Shown here in pieces: positions 11,060 through 20,974 of a DNA stretch of 64,000 nucleotides. A program made the position numbers and the translations under genes. The DNA is taken from the NCBI GenBank assembly GCA_023548195.1, contig JAJHZJ010000531.1, positions 8,915,900 through 8,979,899 of the forward strand. Direction: 5' to 3'. Within the stretch, counting starts at the first letter, position 1, and every line of letters begins with the position of its first letter. The DNA comes from Bettongia penicillata ogilbyi. Taxonomy: Eukaryota > Chordata > Mammalia > Diprotodontia > Potoroidae. The notes beneath the pieces were generated by a model, which was not told the origin of the DNA, made no database searches, and saw only the letters and a program-made list of their open reading frames with translations.

Positions 11060-11405
11060 ATTCTTTCATTCAGTTGACATTTATTGAGGCTCTCCAATAT
11101 GTTGACTGCTTGTGTACAAAGATGAACAAGACACATCTTGGCAATTAAGGAGTTTGCCACCCAGTGGGGGGAGATTCCTATAAAGAAGAAGTATGATATG
11201 ATCATAGATTTACAGCTGGAAGGCACCTCATCTATTCCAACCCCATTTTACAGATGAAGAAACCTCTCTTTTGCCCAGAGAGGTTAAGCAATTTGCCCAA
11301 GGTCACACAGGCTTGCCCAAGTTCAGTATCAGACTGGACATTTGCACCCAGATCCCTGATACCAGTCTTTTCATTCAGCAGTTTTTTCATTCCACCACAC
11401 TGTTT
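11060..11405 (-). repeat. L2 3' end followed by MIR
   Basis: 11060-11190 is an antisense L2 3' end ('cagttgacatttattgaggc', 'ggcaattaaggagtttgcc'). 11195-11405 is an antisense MIR: 'cccattttacagatgaagaa', 'gcccaaggtcacacagg', with 'tttttcattccaccacac' at its tRNA end. Confidence 0.75.
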
Positions 11406-11451
11406 CTTAATGCAGAGTAGAATGTGCTGAGTGTCATATGAGGGGTCTAGG

Positions 11452-11560
11452 GTTATAGATATATATAGTTATATATATAGGGTTATAGATATAGATGTAG
11501 TTATGTATATAGATATAGTTATGTATATAGGGTTCTATATATATTCTGTATATAGAAGAT
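11452..11560. repeat. Degenerate AT-rich (TATAGA)-type tandem repeat
   Basis: Imperfect units of 'ggttatagata', 'tagttatgtata' and 'tatagat' are repeated across about 110 bp. Chance open frames on both strands cross it. Confidence 0.85.
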
Positions 11561-11564
11561 ATAG

Positions 11565-11960
11565 AGAGCTTGTCTGCCTGAGTGAAAGGAATTGGGGAGG
11601 TGGAGTAAGGAGAGACAAGGGAAGGTTTCACAGGTGATGGTACAGTTGAGCTGGGCTTTGAAACGTAGGTGGAATTTTAGTACAGAAATGCCATTCCAGG
11701 TAGATGGATTAACAGGAGTTAAGGGGCAAGGTTATGTGTTGATCAGATTTTGAGTAGTCTAATTTGTCGATGACTTAGGAGGAGTAGAGGGAAATAAAGC
11801 TAAGAAAGGAGGCTATGGGACAGGTGATGAGGATTACTGAGTGGCAGATGGCACAGTCAAGGATAGAGACAGGGAGAAATCTGTCTGGGGTTTCATGGTA
11901 GAGGTCACTGAAGGGGCAGGGAATAGTTTTTGGCTTTGCACATTCATAAATTTAGTTATT
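11565..11960 (-). repeat. L2 LINE fragment
   Basis: Purine-rich antisense L2: 'ttgagctgggctttgaaac', 'atgccattccaggtagatgg', 'gaggattactgagtggcag'. Confidence 0.55.
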
Positions 11961-12054
11961 TTCATTTACTTGGGATGTCCAAGCTTTAGGAAATGAATTC
12001 ACATGAATCAAAACAATTTTTTTGGTACAACTTGGGATTTCTTGGTGAAGAGAC

Positions 12055-12145
12055 CTCTAGTTCAGGAAACTCTGTTTTACCAGTTCAGATTGGTAACTTC
12101 TGCAGCTTACAGTCTTGGAGAGCCGCTTGGGGCAACTCATAAGAA
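12055..12145 (-). repeat. MIR-type SINE fragment
   Basis: 'ttaccagttcagattggtaa' followed by 'cttacagtcttggagagccg' matches the antisense 3' part of the marsupial MIR seen also at 25890-26100. Confidence 0.5.
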
Positions 12146-13190
12146 TGATTTCTACACCAGAATGCCAGCTGATTAATTAAGATTGCACAAGTCTACACAG
12201 GATGCTCCTTCCCTCCTGGTATTAGTTCACTTGTGGGACCAAATCATAGAATGAGGAGGTTGGTGAGTATAGAATGAGGCCAGAGAAAATTAGGTGTTCC
12301 TAAAGGATCTTCCTATCAAGCTTTGCTGTCTGGACAAATTATACTTTGTCATTCTGGTTGTATTTCTGTCTAAGAGGTTGGAATTAGTGATCTGGAATCA
12401 CAACACTTTTTCTCTCCCATAGGCAGTGCTGGGGACATACCAACAATTTCTTATTTTTTGGCTTTTTTTTTTCTGGGATTCCTGTAGACCACCACTTCTG
12501 GACATAATGTTGCCTCTTCATGGCGATGTTCCAGTTAATATTTTTAATGGCCATGTTCCAGTTAATTAGACTAAAGCTTATTTTCTATCAGACACATTCT
12601 AGATAGTTGTCTGCCTGATGGAATTTGGAGTGAAATCCTAAGCACTGGTTGAGATTTCAGACTTACAGGTTTCCAGAGTTGTAAGGGACACCAAAAACCA
12701 CGTTGTCCAGCCTGTTGGGAAACCTTTTACCCTTCATCTCATCAGTCTCCCATTCTATGCCATCTCATAGGATAGATTACTTCTGTAGCTGACTAATCAC
12801 ATTCCCTTAATATTTATCATTTTTAGCATCATTTTGAAAGCATGAAATCTACGGATTTATTTTCTGACTCTAAAGATATACCCCCTTTATGGAGCTGTTA
12901 GCCTCCTATATACCACAAGAGAATTTTGATTTAATTCTGTATTAGGAAACCACTGACTATTGAGGTGAAAAGGTGATGTGATTAGAACTAAGAAATCTCT
13001 CACTTCTCTGCCTTTGGACTCTACATGTATGTGTATGTTTGTGTATGTATGTGTTTCTGTGGCTGGAGATTAAGAGCCCATTGACTGGCTTGGTAGGCTA
13101 TAATTGCTAGTGGGGCAGGCATATGCTATTTGTCCTCAACTCTTGCAGACTTTCCATTGATTTCACTCCTGTCATTCAACTATCTATCCA
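12146..13190. other. Unassigned sequence
   Basis: Mostly unrecognised. 12670-12735 ('gagttgtaagggacacc') faintly resembles antisense MIR or CR1. A weak TGTA/TATG run lies at 13023-13050. No coding signal. Confidence 0.45.
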
Positions 13191-13194
13191 TCCA

Positions 13195-13310
13195 TTGATC
13201 TATAGTGGTTAATTAATATTCATTAGAACTTACTAAGTACCTACTATATGCCAGGTGCTAATGAAAGGAAGACAAAAATGAAATTTCCTGACTTACATTG
13301 TTAGAGGAAA
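13195..13310 (-). repeat. L2 3' end
   Basis: 'aagtacctactatatgccag' and the following spacer are antisense L2 3' UTR. The element seems to continue at 13965-14240, with simple repeat and two SINEs between. Confidence 0.6.
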
Positions 13311-13317
13311 CAACATA

Positions 13318-13363
13318 TGCATATATATGTACATATTATGTATAATATGTACATATATATGCA
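13318..13363. repeat. Perfect inverted repeat: 21-bp arms, 4-nt loop
   Basis: The arms 13318-13338 and 13343-13363 are exact reverse complements around 'tgta'. They are built from TATA/GTAC-rich sequence within an AT microsatellite (13310-13460). It could extrude as a cruciform; whether it is transcribed is unknown. Confidence 0.95.
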
Positions 13364-13483
13364 AATGTACATACACTAATTGTTAATCTGTGAAATCTAC
13401 ATTTATTGAAATATATATTATTGAAATATATATAATGAAATATATTGAATACTCATATGTGTATTGAAATACAAAGTAATTTG

Positions 13484-13690
13484 GTGTCAAGCAGCTTGAT
13501 GGTACTAGATAGAGCACCAAGCGTGGAGTCAGGAAGACCTAAGTTCAAATTTCGCGTGAGATACTAAGCTGTGTGACTCTGGGCAAGTCACTTAATCTTG
13601 TTTGCCTCTGTAAAATGAACTGGAGAAGGAAATGGCAAATCACTTCAGTATTAATGCTAAGAAAACCCCAAATGGGATCAAAAAGGTGCT
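13484..13690 (+). repeat. Marsupial tRNA-derived SINE (MAR1/SINE1 type)
   Basis: Head 'caagcagcttgatggtacta', body 'tgggcaagtcacttaatctt', tail 'actggagaaggaaatggcaa' and 'gaaaaccccaaatgggat'. Diverged but nearly full length. Confidence 0.85.
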
Positions 13691-13707
13691 TTTTAAAAAA
13701 ATATTGA

Positions 13708-13962
13708 ACCTACTAAGTGGCCCAGTCGCTAAAGTGCTTGTGCCTGGAGTCAGCAAAAGTAATCTTTCTGAGTTCAAATCTGGTGTCAGATACTTCCAAG
13801 CTGTGTGACCTTGCGCAAGTCACTTAACCCTTTTTGCCTTAGTTTCCTCCTCTGTAAAATGAGCTGGGGAAGGAAATAACAGACCACTACAATATCTTTG
13901 CCAAGAAAACCACAAGCCCTGAATGAGGACTTGGACATAACTGAAAATGACTGAAAAACAAA
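13708..13962 (+). repeat. Second marsupial SINE in tandem
   Basis: Same family and orientation as the preceding copy: 'ctaagtggcccagtcgctaa' head, 'gcgcaagtcacttaaccctt', 'tctttgccaagaaaaccaca', ending 'aactgaaaatgactgaaaa'. Only about 18 bp separate the two SINEs. Confidence 0.85.
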
Positions 13963-13964
13963 TT

Positions 13965-14240
13965 TGGTGGAGGAGATACAAGCACCTTGGAGATGGAATT
14001 AAGAAAGGCTTCATTGTAGAAGCTGACCCTTGAATTGAATTCACTAGGGATTTAAAGAGGTAGAGATGAATAGGGAGTAGGTTCCAGGTATGGGTCATAG
14101 ACTATGAAAAGGCAGAGATGGGAGATGGAATGTTGAGTGTGAGAAATAACAAAGGTCAATTTGTATGGACATTGGGGTAGGCAGGGGAGTGACGATTAAT
14201 TAGTCTAGGATTAGACTGGAGCTAGATGTGGAAAGGCTTC
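13965..14240 (-). repeat. L2 LINE fragment
   Basis: Antisense L2 with 'gaaaggcttcattgtagaag' and 'gtaggttccaggtatgggtc'. Likely the other half of the L2 at 13195-13310. Confidence 0.55.
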
Positions 14241-14780
14241 AAACTCATGTCACAAGTTTCTCCTAGCCATCTGCTTCTACCTGGAATGCTTTGCACAAGA
14301 CTGTCCCAGGAGATAAATTATGAGAATGCTGTCACTGTTTTCTCATCTGAACTTCCTTTGGGGCATAAAGACCTTTTCTCTGAGAGAAGCTGTAGACCAA
14401 CCAAGCACCAGGGCAGTTCCCTGCTTGTTGCCATGTCTACTTGCTGTCAGTCTGACCTGCTCTGTGCTTCAGACGGCTGGAAAGGTGAGGCTTCCTATTC
14501 TGAAGGAGGCTTTCATGGCAGGTTGCTGATTTCCATCTGATCTTGTTCGTCCTGCAGTAAACAGTTTATTTTATACTTTTAGTCATATATATGTCTGCAT
14601 ATGTATGCATACATGTAAACATATATTTAGCGCTAGCCTTGTAAGGCATCCATATCACTGCCAGCACCTTGTAATTCAAACATGATGACTAGGCCAATGA
14701 ATTATGTTTATCATCATTTATTACATTTGTAGTTTAAAATTGTTTACCTTCTTTTGTCTTCCAGTTTTAAGGTAAGTAGA
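14241..14780. other. Unassigned, non-repetitive segment
   Basis: 14241-14570 is not recognised as any repeat. Two overlapping plus frames (14226-14540 and 14320-14529) lack domains. A splice-donor-like 'aaaggtgag' at 14480 and an acceptor-like 'cgtcctgcag' at 14556 are in the wrong order to bound an exon. 14571-14780 is AT-rich. Confidence 0.4.
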
Positions 14781-14784
14781 GGCA

Positions 14785-14965
14785 AGATAGATTAATGGAA
14801 AAAGCACTTAATCCAAAAGACTTGGATTTGAGTTAATCCTGGCTCTCTCAGAATTGCTGGCAGCCTTGGGCATATTCTCATTCTGGGCTTCAATATTTTC
14901 TTCTGTGAAATGAAGGGATTGGTTTAGATTTTTTATGATATCCCCTCTCGCTCTAAAGTTGGCAA
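14785..14965 (+). repeat. MIR/THER2-type SINE
   Basis: Sense copy: 'gactcggattt'-like head (degraded), 'cttctgtgaaatgaaggga', 'tggtttagattt', then 'cctctcgctctaaag', matching the THER2-type tail. Confidence 0.6.
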
Positions 14966-15278
14966 ATGTACGTAGATAGGGAAAGGGTTATGGTATAGGT
15001 TTTTCTTTTGAATAAAGTATTATTCCTATTACACAGTCTGGTATCATTTTACCAAATTGCCACCATTTTTTGGTAGCGTCTTCCAAATTGACTTCCATTC
15101 AGAAACATTTTAGAAAATGATGGGACAGAAATGGTCAGTGTTTATGTTGTCTTCTTACAGTCAGACACTTGGCTTACTAGTGATTACTGTAATTTGTCAG
15201 CTAGGAAATAACACTTGTAGGTCCTGGCTATGCTATGCATGTACTAATAGGCTGGGAAATATTCATGACCTTAGGGGG

Positions 15279-15282
<4 letters not shown>

Positions 15283-15343
<61 letters not shown>

Positions 15344-15363
15344 TGCATGTGTGTGTGTGTGTG
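15283..15363. repeat. (GA)n followed by (GT)n microsatellite
   Basis: About 29 uninterrupted GA units are followed by a short 'gcgtgcat' and then GT units. Several long frames on both strands exist only because of this tract. Confidence 0.97.
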
Positions 15364-15734
15364 ATTAAAATTAGAAAGAAGAACAGGTCCTGCCAAGCTA
15401 AAGTAGGCTGTGATGTGATCAGACGTGAATGCAGGCAATGTCTGTGGCAGGCGAAGGCCAAGGCTGAGACAGGAAGAATGGACCAGGCTGATTTATCCTG
15501 GAATTAAATGATTAAATGTGACTTGGAAAATGTGGATTATGGCTCTACAGGGGAATCACCACGAAAGCTTAGAGGGGGAATTACATGATTCTGTGACAAG
15601 AGAGGCTCCTAATTTGGTTCTGGAGCTTTCCTCCCTCAAGGCACTAACCACATTGGGGCATTTGGGAGCAGTGGGGGATATCCAGGTCTCAACTTCAAGC
15701 TTCCTTTTCCCCCAGTGACTCACATTTTTATGTT
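15364..15734. other. Unassigned sequence
   Basis: No family recognised. Frames at 15518-15718 (plus) and 15556-15813 (minus) overlap antisense and have no domain. Confidence 0.45.
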
Positions 15735-16005
15735 CCCCTACATATTTCTGAGCTCCCTTAAGTGACCCCACTGATCCATCACACCTAGCTGAGAGGCAAA
15801 TGGCTGTGCCCACATTGCAGAACTTACTGTTTTATTCTCTTCTGTTCCCTCGTATCCAGTTATCTTCTCCATTATAAATCTGATATTATGTTTTCACTAG
15901 ATTATAAATTCCTTCAGGATCAGAGCTTTTGCATCCTAAGTTCCTAGTAGTGTCTTTCACATACTGAATACTGATCGATGTTTGATTGAATTATTCATTG
16001 ATCGG
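15735..16005 (+). repeat. L2 3' end
   Basis: 'cactagattataaattcctt' then 'gtgtctttcacatactgaat' and 'tttgattgaattattcattg' are a degraded sense L2 3' UTR. Confidence 0.6.
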
Positions 16006-16009
16006 GAAG

Positions 16010-16320
16010 AAAATGTGGGAGAATATTTCAGGCATAGTTAAATGTCAAGATCAAACGTGAGACAGAAAATGCAGCATGGAACATGTAGAGAGGCACACTG
16101 GGCAGTGAAGCTGGAAAGGCAGATTGTAACTGACATTGAGGGTTAAATGACAGGCAAAGAGGTTGGAACACTTCTTGTTAGATAGTACGGTTCCTCAGAA
16201 GATTTTTGAGCCAAGAACTTACCAATTAATAAGGAAGCTGGAGAATCCTATAAGTCATGAAGTAGAGGCAGGAAGACCTGTGACTAATAAAAGGCAAATG
16301 GAAATGAGGAGTGATGCTAG
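16010..16320. other. Purine-rich sequence, possibly antisense L2
   Basis: The style resembles antisense L2 ('gtgggagaatatttcaggca', 'gaggcacactgggcagtg'), but no diagnostic box is clear. Confidence 0.3.
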
Positions 16321-16324
16321 AGCG

Positions 16325-17135
16325 CCAGTAGTGAAATTATAGGGGAAATTCTGGTTATTTTTTAAACTTAATCTTATTTTATTTTCAAATCTACATTCTG
16401 TCCCTCTTAAATGAAAAAGCAAGAAAAACAAAGCCTCTGTTACAAACATGTAGAGTCAAGCAAAATAAATTCCCACATTGGCCATGTCCAAAACCAGTGT
16501 CACAGTCTGTGTTCTTTCATCTTCTTATCCGGAGGTAGACATCTCGAGTCATTGGGAATTGTGGTTGGTTATTGTTTTGATCAGAGTTTCTGAGTCTTTC
16601 AAAGTTGTTTGTCTTTATGATGTTGTGGTTATTGTATAAATGGTTCTCCTGCTTCTGCTCGGTTCACACATGTCTTTCCATGTCTCCATGAAACCACTGC
16701 CTTCATTACTTCTTACAGTACAATCATAATTCTATCACATTTGTACCTTGTTTAGCCATTCCCCAATTGGTGGTCACTACCATTATTTGCCATGATGAAA
16801 AAAGCCATAATAGATATTTTTATAGCTATGGTCTTTTTCATCTTTCTTTGACCTCTTTGAAAGTATAGATCTAGTAGTGATGTTGTTAGGTCAAAGGATT
16901 TATAGGCACCAGGTAATAGGTTTGGGGAGAATAGTTCCAAATTGTTTTCCAGGATGGCTGGACCAGTTTATAGCTTTACTAATCATTCATTAATAAGTCT
17001 GTTTTCCCACAGCTGCCTCAGCATTTGTTATTTTTCCTTCTTATCACTTTTGCTAATCTAATGGGTATGAGGTGGAACCTCAGAGTTGTTTTGATTTGCA
17101 TTTTGAATTGTTATAGCATTTTTTCATATAATTAT
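16325..17135 (-). mobile_element. L1 3' part, ORF2 end and 3' UTR
   Basis: Reverse complement of the L1 ORF2 C-terminus: 'agccattccccaattggtgg', 'ctagtagtgatgttgttagg', 'ccaaattgttttccaggatg', 'atgggtatgaggtggaacct'. These are the complements of landmarks also readable in the L1 at 9390-9800. The part at 16325-16700 is the antisense 3' UTR. All frames are broken. Confidence 0.85.
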
Positions 17136-17139
17136 TGAT

Positions 17140-17340
17140 AGCTTGGAAAGATTAGGGATGTAGAGATGTTGCAGAGAGAGACTTGATAGAACTCAGTAAT
17201 TAAAATGAATATGAGAGGTAAGAAAGGGAAGAGTCAAAGGTTTTGAAAATGGGAATCAGGATGAATATTAGTACCTTCATTTGTTTTTCTCTGGTGCCTT
17301 TTACCGAGGGAAAGAAGGCGTGGAAAGAAATAGGTAAGTG
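17140..17340 (-). repeat. L2 fragment
   Basis: 'gaatatgagaggtaagaaag' and 'gaagagtcaaaggttttga' fit the antisense L2 body seen at 45160-45240. Confidence 0.45.
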
Positions 17341-17344
17341 AATT

Positions 17345-17552
17345 TAGATTGGGAGGAGGGAGAGGGAAGAGTAAGGAAGGAAAAAAAGGAAAATGAAAAA
17401 AAATTCACATAACAACTTTATTATATATTTAAAAGTAATAACAAGTTTTACATAATAGATTTGCAGTTTCATGTGTATATTTTTATTATACTGTGTTATG
17501 CAACTGTTTGTTTTATTCTGTAAATTAAAAATGAAAATTATTTAAAAAAAGA
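17345..17552 (+). mobile_element. L1 3' end, same family as 1139-1346
   Basis: 'ttcacataacaactttatta', 'agatttgcagtttcatgtgt', 'actgtgttatgcaactgttt' and an A-rich end. The order and words match the copy at 1139-1346, at an estimated 75-80 percent identity by eye. Confidence 0.65.
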
Positions 17553-17559
17553 ATTTGGA

Positions 17560-17915
17560 ACTATGCTAAAAAAATGACTAAAATATTCATATTCTGTGAT
17601 CCAGAGATCTCATCACACATCAAGGAGGTCAAATAGAAAGACCCCATATATGCCATACTCTTTATAGCCGCATTTTACAGTAACAAAGAATTAGAAATTT
17701 AAAAATGCCCACTAACTGATTAAACAAATTATGGTATATGAATATAATGGAATATTACTGCAATATAAGAAATGATGAAGATGAAGACTATGTAGAAGCA
17801 TCAGAAGATTTATATGAACTAATTCAGGGAGAAGCAAACAGAACTAGGAAAAATATAGTTACAGCAATTTAAATGGTAACACTGCAATAGCAAACTGAAA
17901 TTGAAGAGTTTATTA
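17560..17915 (+). mobile_element. Old L1 ORF2 C-terminal fragment
   Basis: 'attatggtatatgaatataa', 'tggaatattactgcaatata' and 'aagaaatgatgaagatgaag' match the sense L1 region encoding the end of ORF2. More diverged than the copies at 8.3 and 50.2 kb. Confidence 0.75.
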
Positions 17916-17929
17916 TAAGGAAGGAATTA

Positions 17930-18085
17930 AAAAAATCTATTAAGGAAGCACATAATACTTACTATGTGTAAGGCAGAGTGCCTACTGTGTGCAGAGCACT
18001 GTGTTAGCATTAAATATACAAATAGGAAAGATAGTTTCTGCTTTCAATGAGCTCATATTCTAATGTGAGAGACACATATAGAAAG
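17930..18085 (-). repeat. L2 3' end
   Basis: 'cctactgtgtgcagagcact' and 'ctttcaatgagctcatattc' are antisense L2 3' UTR boxes. It ends next to the YBX pseudogene. Confidence 0.65.
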
Positions 18086-18109
18086 TTTAGCTATTATTTA
18101 GATGGAATG

Positions 18110-18330
18110 GTCCCATGATCCTTAGGGTTCTGGGGCAGAGCAGATGGTAATGTTTCTTTTTAAATGTCATCTCCACTGATAAAATCCCATCAGTTTTTGG
18201 TGTTGAACCATTTGACAGTGCCAAGGACTTTGGTGGCAGGAATTTTCTTTATTGAGTTTTTAGTAGCTGTGAAGAAGCAGTTGCCAGGCTGCAACACTGG
18301 GGTTGTTTCCCTGAATGCCTGCCTGCATAG
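18110..18330 (-). pseudogene. Y-box (YBX1/YBX3) cold-shock-domain retropseudogene fragment
   Basis: On the minus strand, about 18245-18190 encodes KKIPATKVLGTVKWFNTKN. This includes ATKVLGTVKWFN, the invariant start of the cold shock domain of vertebrate Y-box proteins (nucleic-acid-binding regulators of transcription and translation). The next codon is a stop (TGA for a conserved Gly). After it the alignable WDFISGDD corresponds to the family's GYGFINRND, then a second stop. Downstream similarity fades by about 18110, where an L2 begins. Just upstream, another frame reads SLATA, which resembles the YBX3 N-terminus but is too short to decide. There is no intron signal in the conserved block, so a retrocopy is likely, but a tail was not found. 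YBX1 versus YBX3 is unresolved. Confidence 0.65.
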
Positions 18331-18935
18331 TGTTAAAAGGCTACTATTCCCCAGGTTGTAGGATTCAGGATTCTGGGTTGTCTCCAAAGGGTGTGAAGGG
18401 AAATCAAGATGGTAGTGGTGCTTTTACTTGCCTGGCATATGCTACCTCCTGTTTCCCCCACAGGGTTCCTTGCTACTTCAGCTGGACTTGCTTTTTGATT
18501 CTGTATGTGTTAATTATTTGGTGGTTGGTGGGTTTCACTGGTCCCTTCTCCATAGCAGTTGCTGTCCTTTAGGATGGCTATGAGAGCTGTGTTGGAAACA
18601 GTAGCAGAAGTCTGGGGGGATGCTGCTACTCTTACGGTATACTTTTCTGCCTGTTGGTAGCCACTGGTCATTAGTTGTTACTGGTTGTGGTGACAAAGGT
18701 AATTCCCATTGGCCTTGATTTTCCCCTTCAATTTTCAACCCTCAATCTCTGAGGGTTAGGCAGAACACTGGTATTCTCACAGCTCTTGGGTTTAGGGTCC
18801 TGGGCTTTCTCCAACAGGGTCTGGGGAGGAAATGGTGGTCCAGATGGGGGAGTAACTTTCCTGGCACATTCTACTTCCTGTCTCTCCTTTAGGGTGCCTT
18901 ATTACTTCAGTTAGACTGGTTTGCCTCACATTATA
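18331..18935. repeat. Diverged direct duplication (18369-18490 and 18796-18925)
   Basis: Two blocks about 427 bp apart share ordered words: 'tctccaa', a 'tgg...gaaat' box, 'ttgcctggcat/ttcctggcac', 'ctacctcctgt/ctacttcctgt' and 'gccttattacttcag/ccttgctacttcag'. Identity is roughly 65-70 percent by eye. The sequence between is unassigned and has no reliable coding frame. Confidence 0.55.
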
Positions 18936-19355
18936 ATGACCAGGCTTGGCCCTGAAGAATGGTCTTTGTACAGAGGTAGAAGGATATGGGTATGAAATGC
19001 TCCATTTATTTTGGACTTCATTTATTCTGACTTTTTTGAACTCTTTTACTTGCTCTTTTATTTTTATGCTTTATGAGGGAGATGGCTCCTGGGAAGTGTA
19101 AGTAAGAGAAACATTGGGATATGGAGTGGATGTGAAAATAAGGGATTTCAGTGAACAGCTTAAAAATAAAAAGAAATAACTGAGTGAGTCTGTAGAAGCC
19201 AAGCAGCTAAAAAGGGAGTCACTGAATCAATTCCCTGAGCAAAAGTAACCAAGTTGAGAGACAAGCTGTTGAGGGAAGGGCATAAATCAAAGAAGCAGAG
19301 GGTTTCTCCCTAAGACCAAGGCTTCCTTCAGAATCACAATTCATTGCGTTTTTTA
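18936..19355. other. Unassigned sequence
   Basis: No repeat or gene recognised. Confidence 0.45.
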
Positions 19356-19359
19356 CCAA

Positions 19360-19700
19360 ACCTCCACATTTCAGTGAATCAAACAGCCAATCAACATTGA
19401 GATTGTACTATATCTGAAACATAGAGTGTGGAGGATGCGAAGAACTATTAAGTATGCTTTCTTTGAAGAGTTAATAGTTCATGAGGGGTAGATAAGAGAA
19501 ACACATGAAACAACTGGAAGACAATTTGAAGAAGAATGTAAGTAGAAACAAGACTGTAGTACTAACTATTTCGGGTACATGCTATCTTGGTGCTGCAGAT
19601 AAGAGGAGAGAAACATCATTGTGAGTCTTCATGGAGGAAGAAACTGGGTTTAGATAAATAGTTCAGACTGGGCCAAGTAAAGGGAAAGGTGATGCAGGAA
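19360..19700 (-). repeat. L2 LINE fragment (degraded)
   Basis: 'cagccaatcaacattgagat', 'ctttgaagagttaatagttc' and the purine-rich sequence after them follow the antisense L2 3' pattern, weakly. Confidence 0.4.
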
Positions 19701-20315
19701 ATAGTATTGTTGAAAATGCTTCCTTTTTTAAGAAGTGACATTGATGAATATATGGAAGGTCCACTCAAAAGAGCTGTCTGAACATACGTTAATATCTTGC
19801 CAACCTACTCTTTGCCTGATTGGTTTACCATCGTAAGTCCTTTAGCTCATCCCAAGAGGTGGTACTTCCTCCTAATTCCTTTTCATTCTTGGTTCCGTTT
19901 TTGGTCCTTGGGTAGTGCTTTTTTGTTGACGGTCACTGCTATGTTGACCTCTTCCTACTCAGCTCCCTTCCCAGGACAGCACCCAGTGCCTTCTACTCTG
20001 GGACATCCCTCTTTGCTAGCCTTGATTCTGAGTTTTGAGGAAGAGGAGAAGTAAAGATGGCACTGACTCCTGAGTGTGATAGTGGGGAGAGTAGTAAAGA
20101 AGGTTATGTAGGTATGGCGTTTTAAGATTATGGAGGCCTTTTACAATTAGGAAAGGAAATTTAAGGTCCTCCTCATATTGTAGAAAGAGTAGTGAATTTG
20201 GGGCTAGAAGAGCTGGCAACTATGGTTCTGGTTATTCAATGCTGATGAGATTCTGGGGTCAGTTAACCTTGTGGCTGTCACTTTATTGCCTTTACTTCAC
20301 TGTCTCTATCTGCTA
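19701..20315. other. Unassigned sequence
   Basis: No family or exon recognised. An 85-residue plus frame at 19797-20054 has no domain. Confidence 0.45.
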
Positions 20316-20319
20316 ATAG

Positions 20320-20560
20320 CTAGCAATTATAAAGCACTATGAGGTTTGTGAAAAGTTTTACAAATATTCATCTTATTTGATCCATACAACAACACTGGAG
20401 GGTAGGTGCCATTATTTTTCCCTAGTTGAAGATGAGGAAACTGATTCAGACAGAGATGAAATGACCTCCCTAGGTCCTGAGGCTGACTTTGCATGCAGAT
20501 CTTCCTGCTTTAATTGCCTGGCCTAGCTTTCTCTAAGTGGGAGAGGTGCATTGGATTAGC
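20320..20560 (-). repeat. MIR SINE
   Basis: Antisense MIR body: 'tttgatccatacaacaacac', 'gatgaggaaactgattcaga', 'aatgacctccctagg', 'cagatcttcctgctttaatt'. Confidence 0.7.
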
Positions 20561-20594
20561 CGGGTATCTCTGGTCCCTTTCAGTTCTAACAAAC

Positions 20595-20865
20595 TGGGAC
20601 CAAAGAGCTGCTAGAGGGACTGGAGGTTAAGTAGCTTGCCTGGGTGCAGGGGCAAATTTTATAGAACAAATCCTTTTATTAAGGGGATTTGTTTTGTGAA
20701 GTTTGGATTCAGTCAAAAGGCCGCACCCAAGTGTAGAAGGCCACATGTGGCCTTGAGGCTGCAGGTTTGCCACCCCTGGCCTGGGTAACCACTGTGTATC
20801 AGAGGCAGGATAAGACTTGAATCCAAGTCTTCCTGTAAGCATCTTTTGAGTAGTGATTGTTTCAT
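20595..20865 (-). repeat. MIR fragment hosting a MITE
   Basis: 'gaggttaagtagcttgcc' at 20625-20640 continues at 20787 with 'accactgtgtatcagaggca' and 'cttgaatccaagtcttcctg', an antisense MIR split by the hAT MITE. Confidence 0.6.
20646..20778. mobile_element. hAT-type MITE with 8-bp target duplication
   Basis: The non-autonomous element starts CAGGGGCAAA at 20647 and ends TTTGCCACCCCTG at 20778. These are imperfect terminal inverted repeats of the hAT type. 'gcctgggt' at 20638-20645 is repeated exactly at 20779-20786, the 8-bp duplication expected of hAT transposition. The interior carries 'ggccacatgtggccttgagg'. No transposase is encoded. Confidence 0.85.
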
Positions 20866-20869
20866 TTTA

Positions 20870-20945
20870 TAGTAGATCTCCCCTGAGCCTAACATAGAGC
20901 CTGGCACAAAGCAAGTGCTTAAAAAATATTTGCTGACTGATTGGT
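20870..20945 (+). repeat. L2 3' terminus
   Basis: 'catagagcctggcacaaagc' then 'ttaaaaaatatttgctgact' is the end of sense L2. Confidence 0.65.
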
Positions 20946-20974
20946 TAGCTCTGAGCCAGCTCTGTCTCTACTAT

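Noticed and set aside
14480..14565. Donor-like and acceptor-like splice sites near an open frame
   Set aside because: The donor precedes the acceptor by only about 80 bp, with no supported coding exon on either side.
15117..15507. Overlapping frames of 77-90 residues on both strands
   Set aside because: They are kept open by the GA/GT microsatellite (alternating Arg-Glu or Leu-Ser); not genes.
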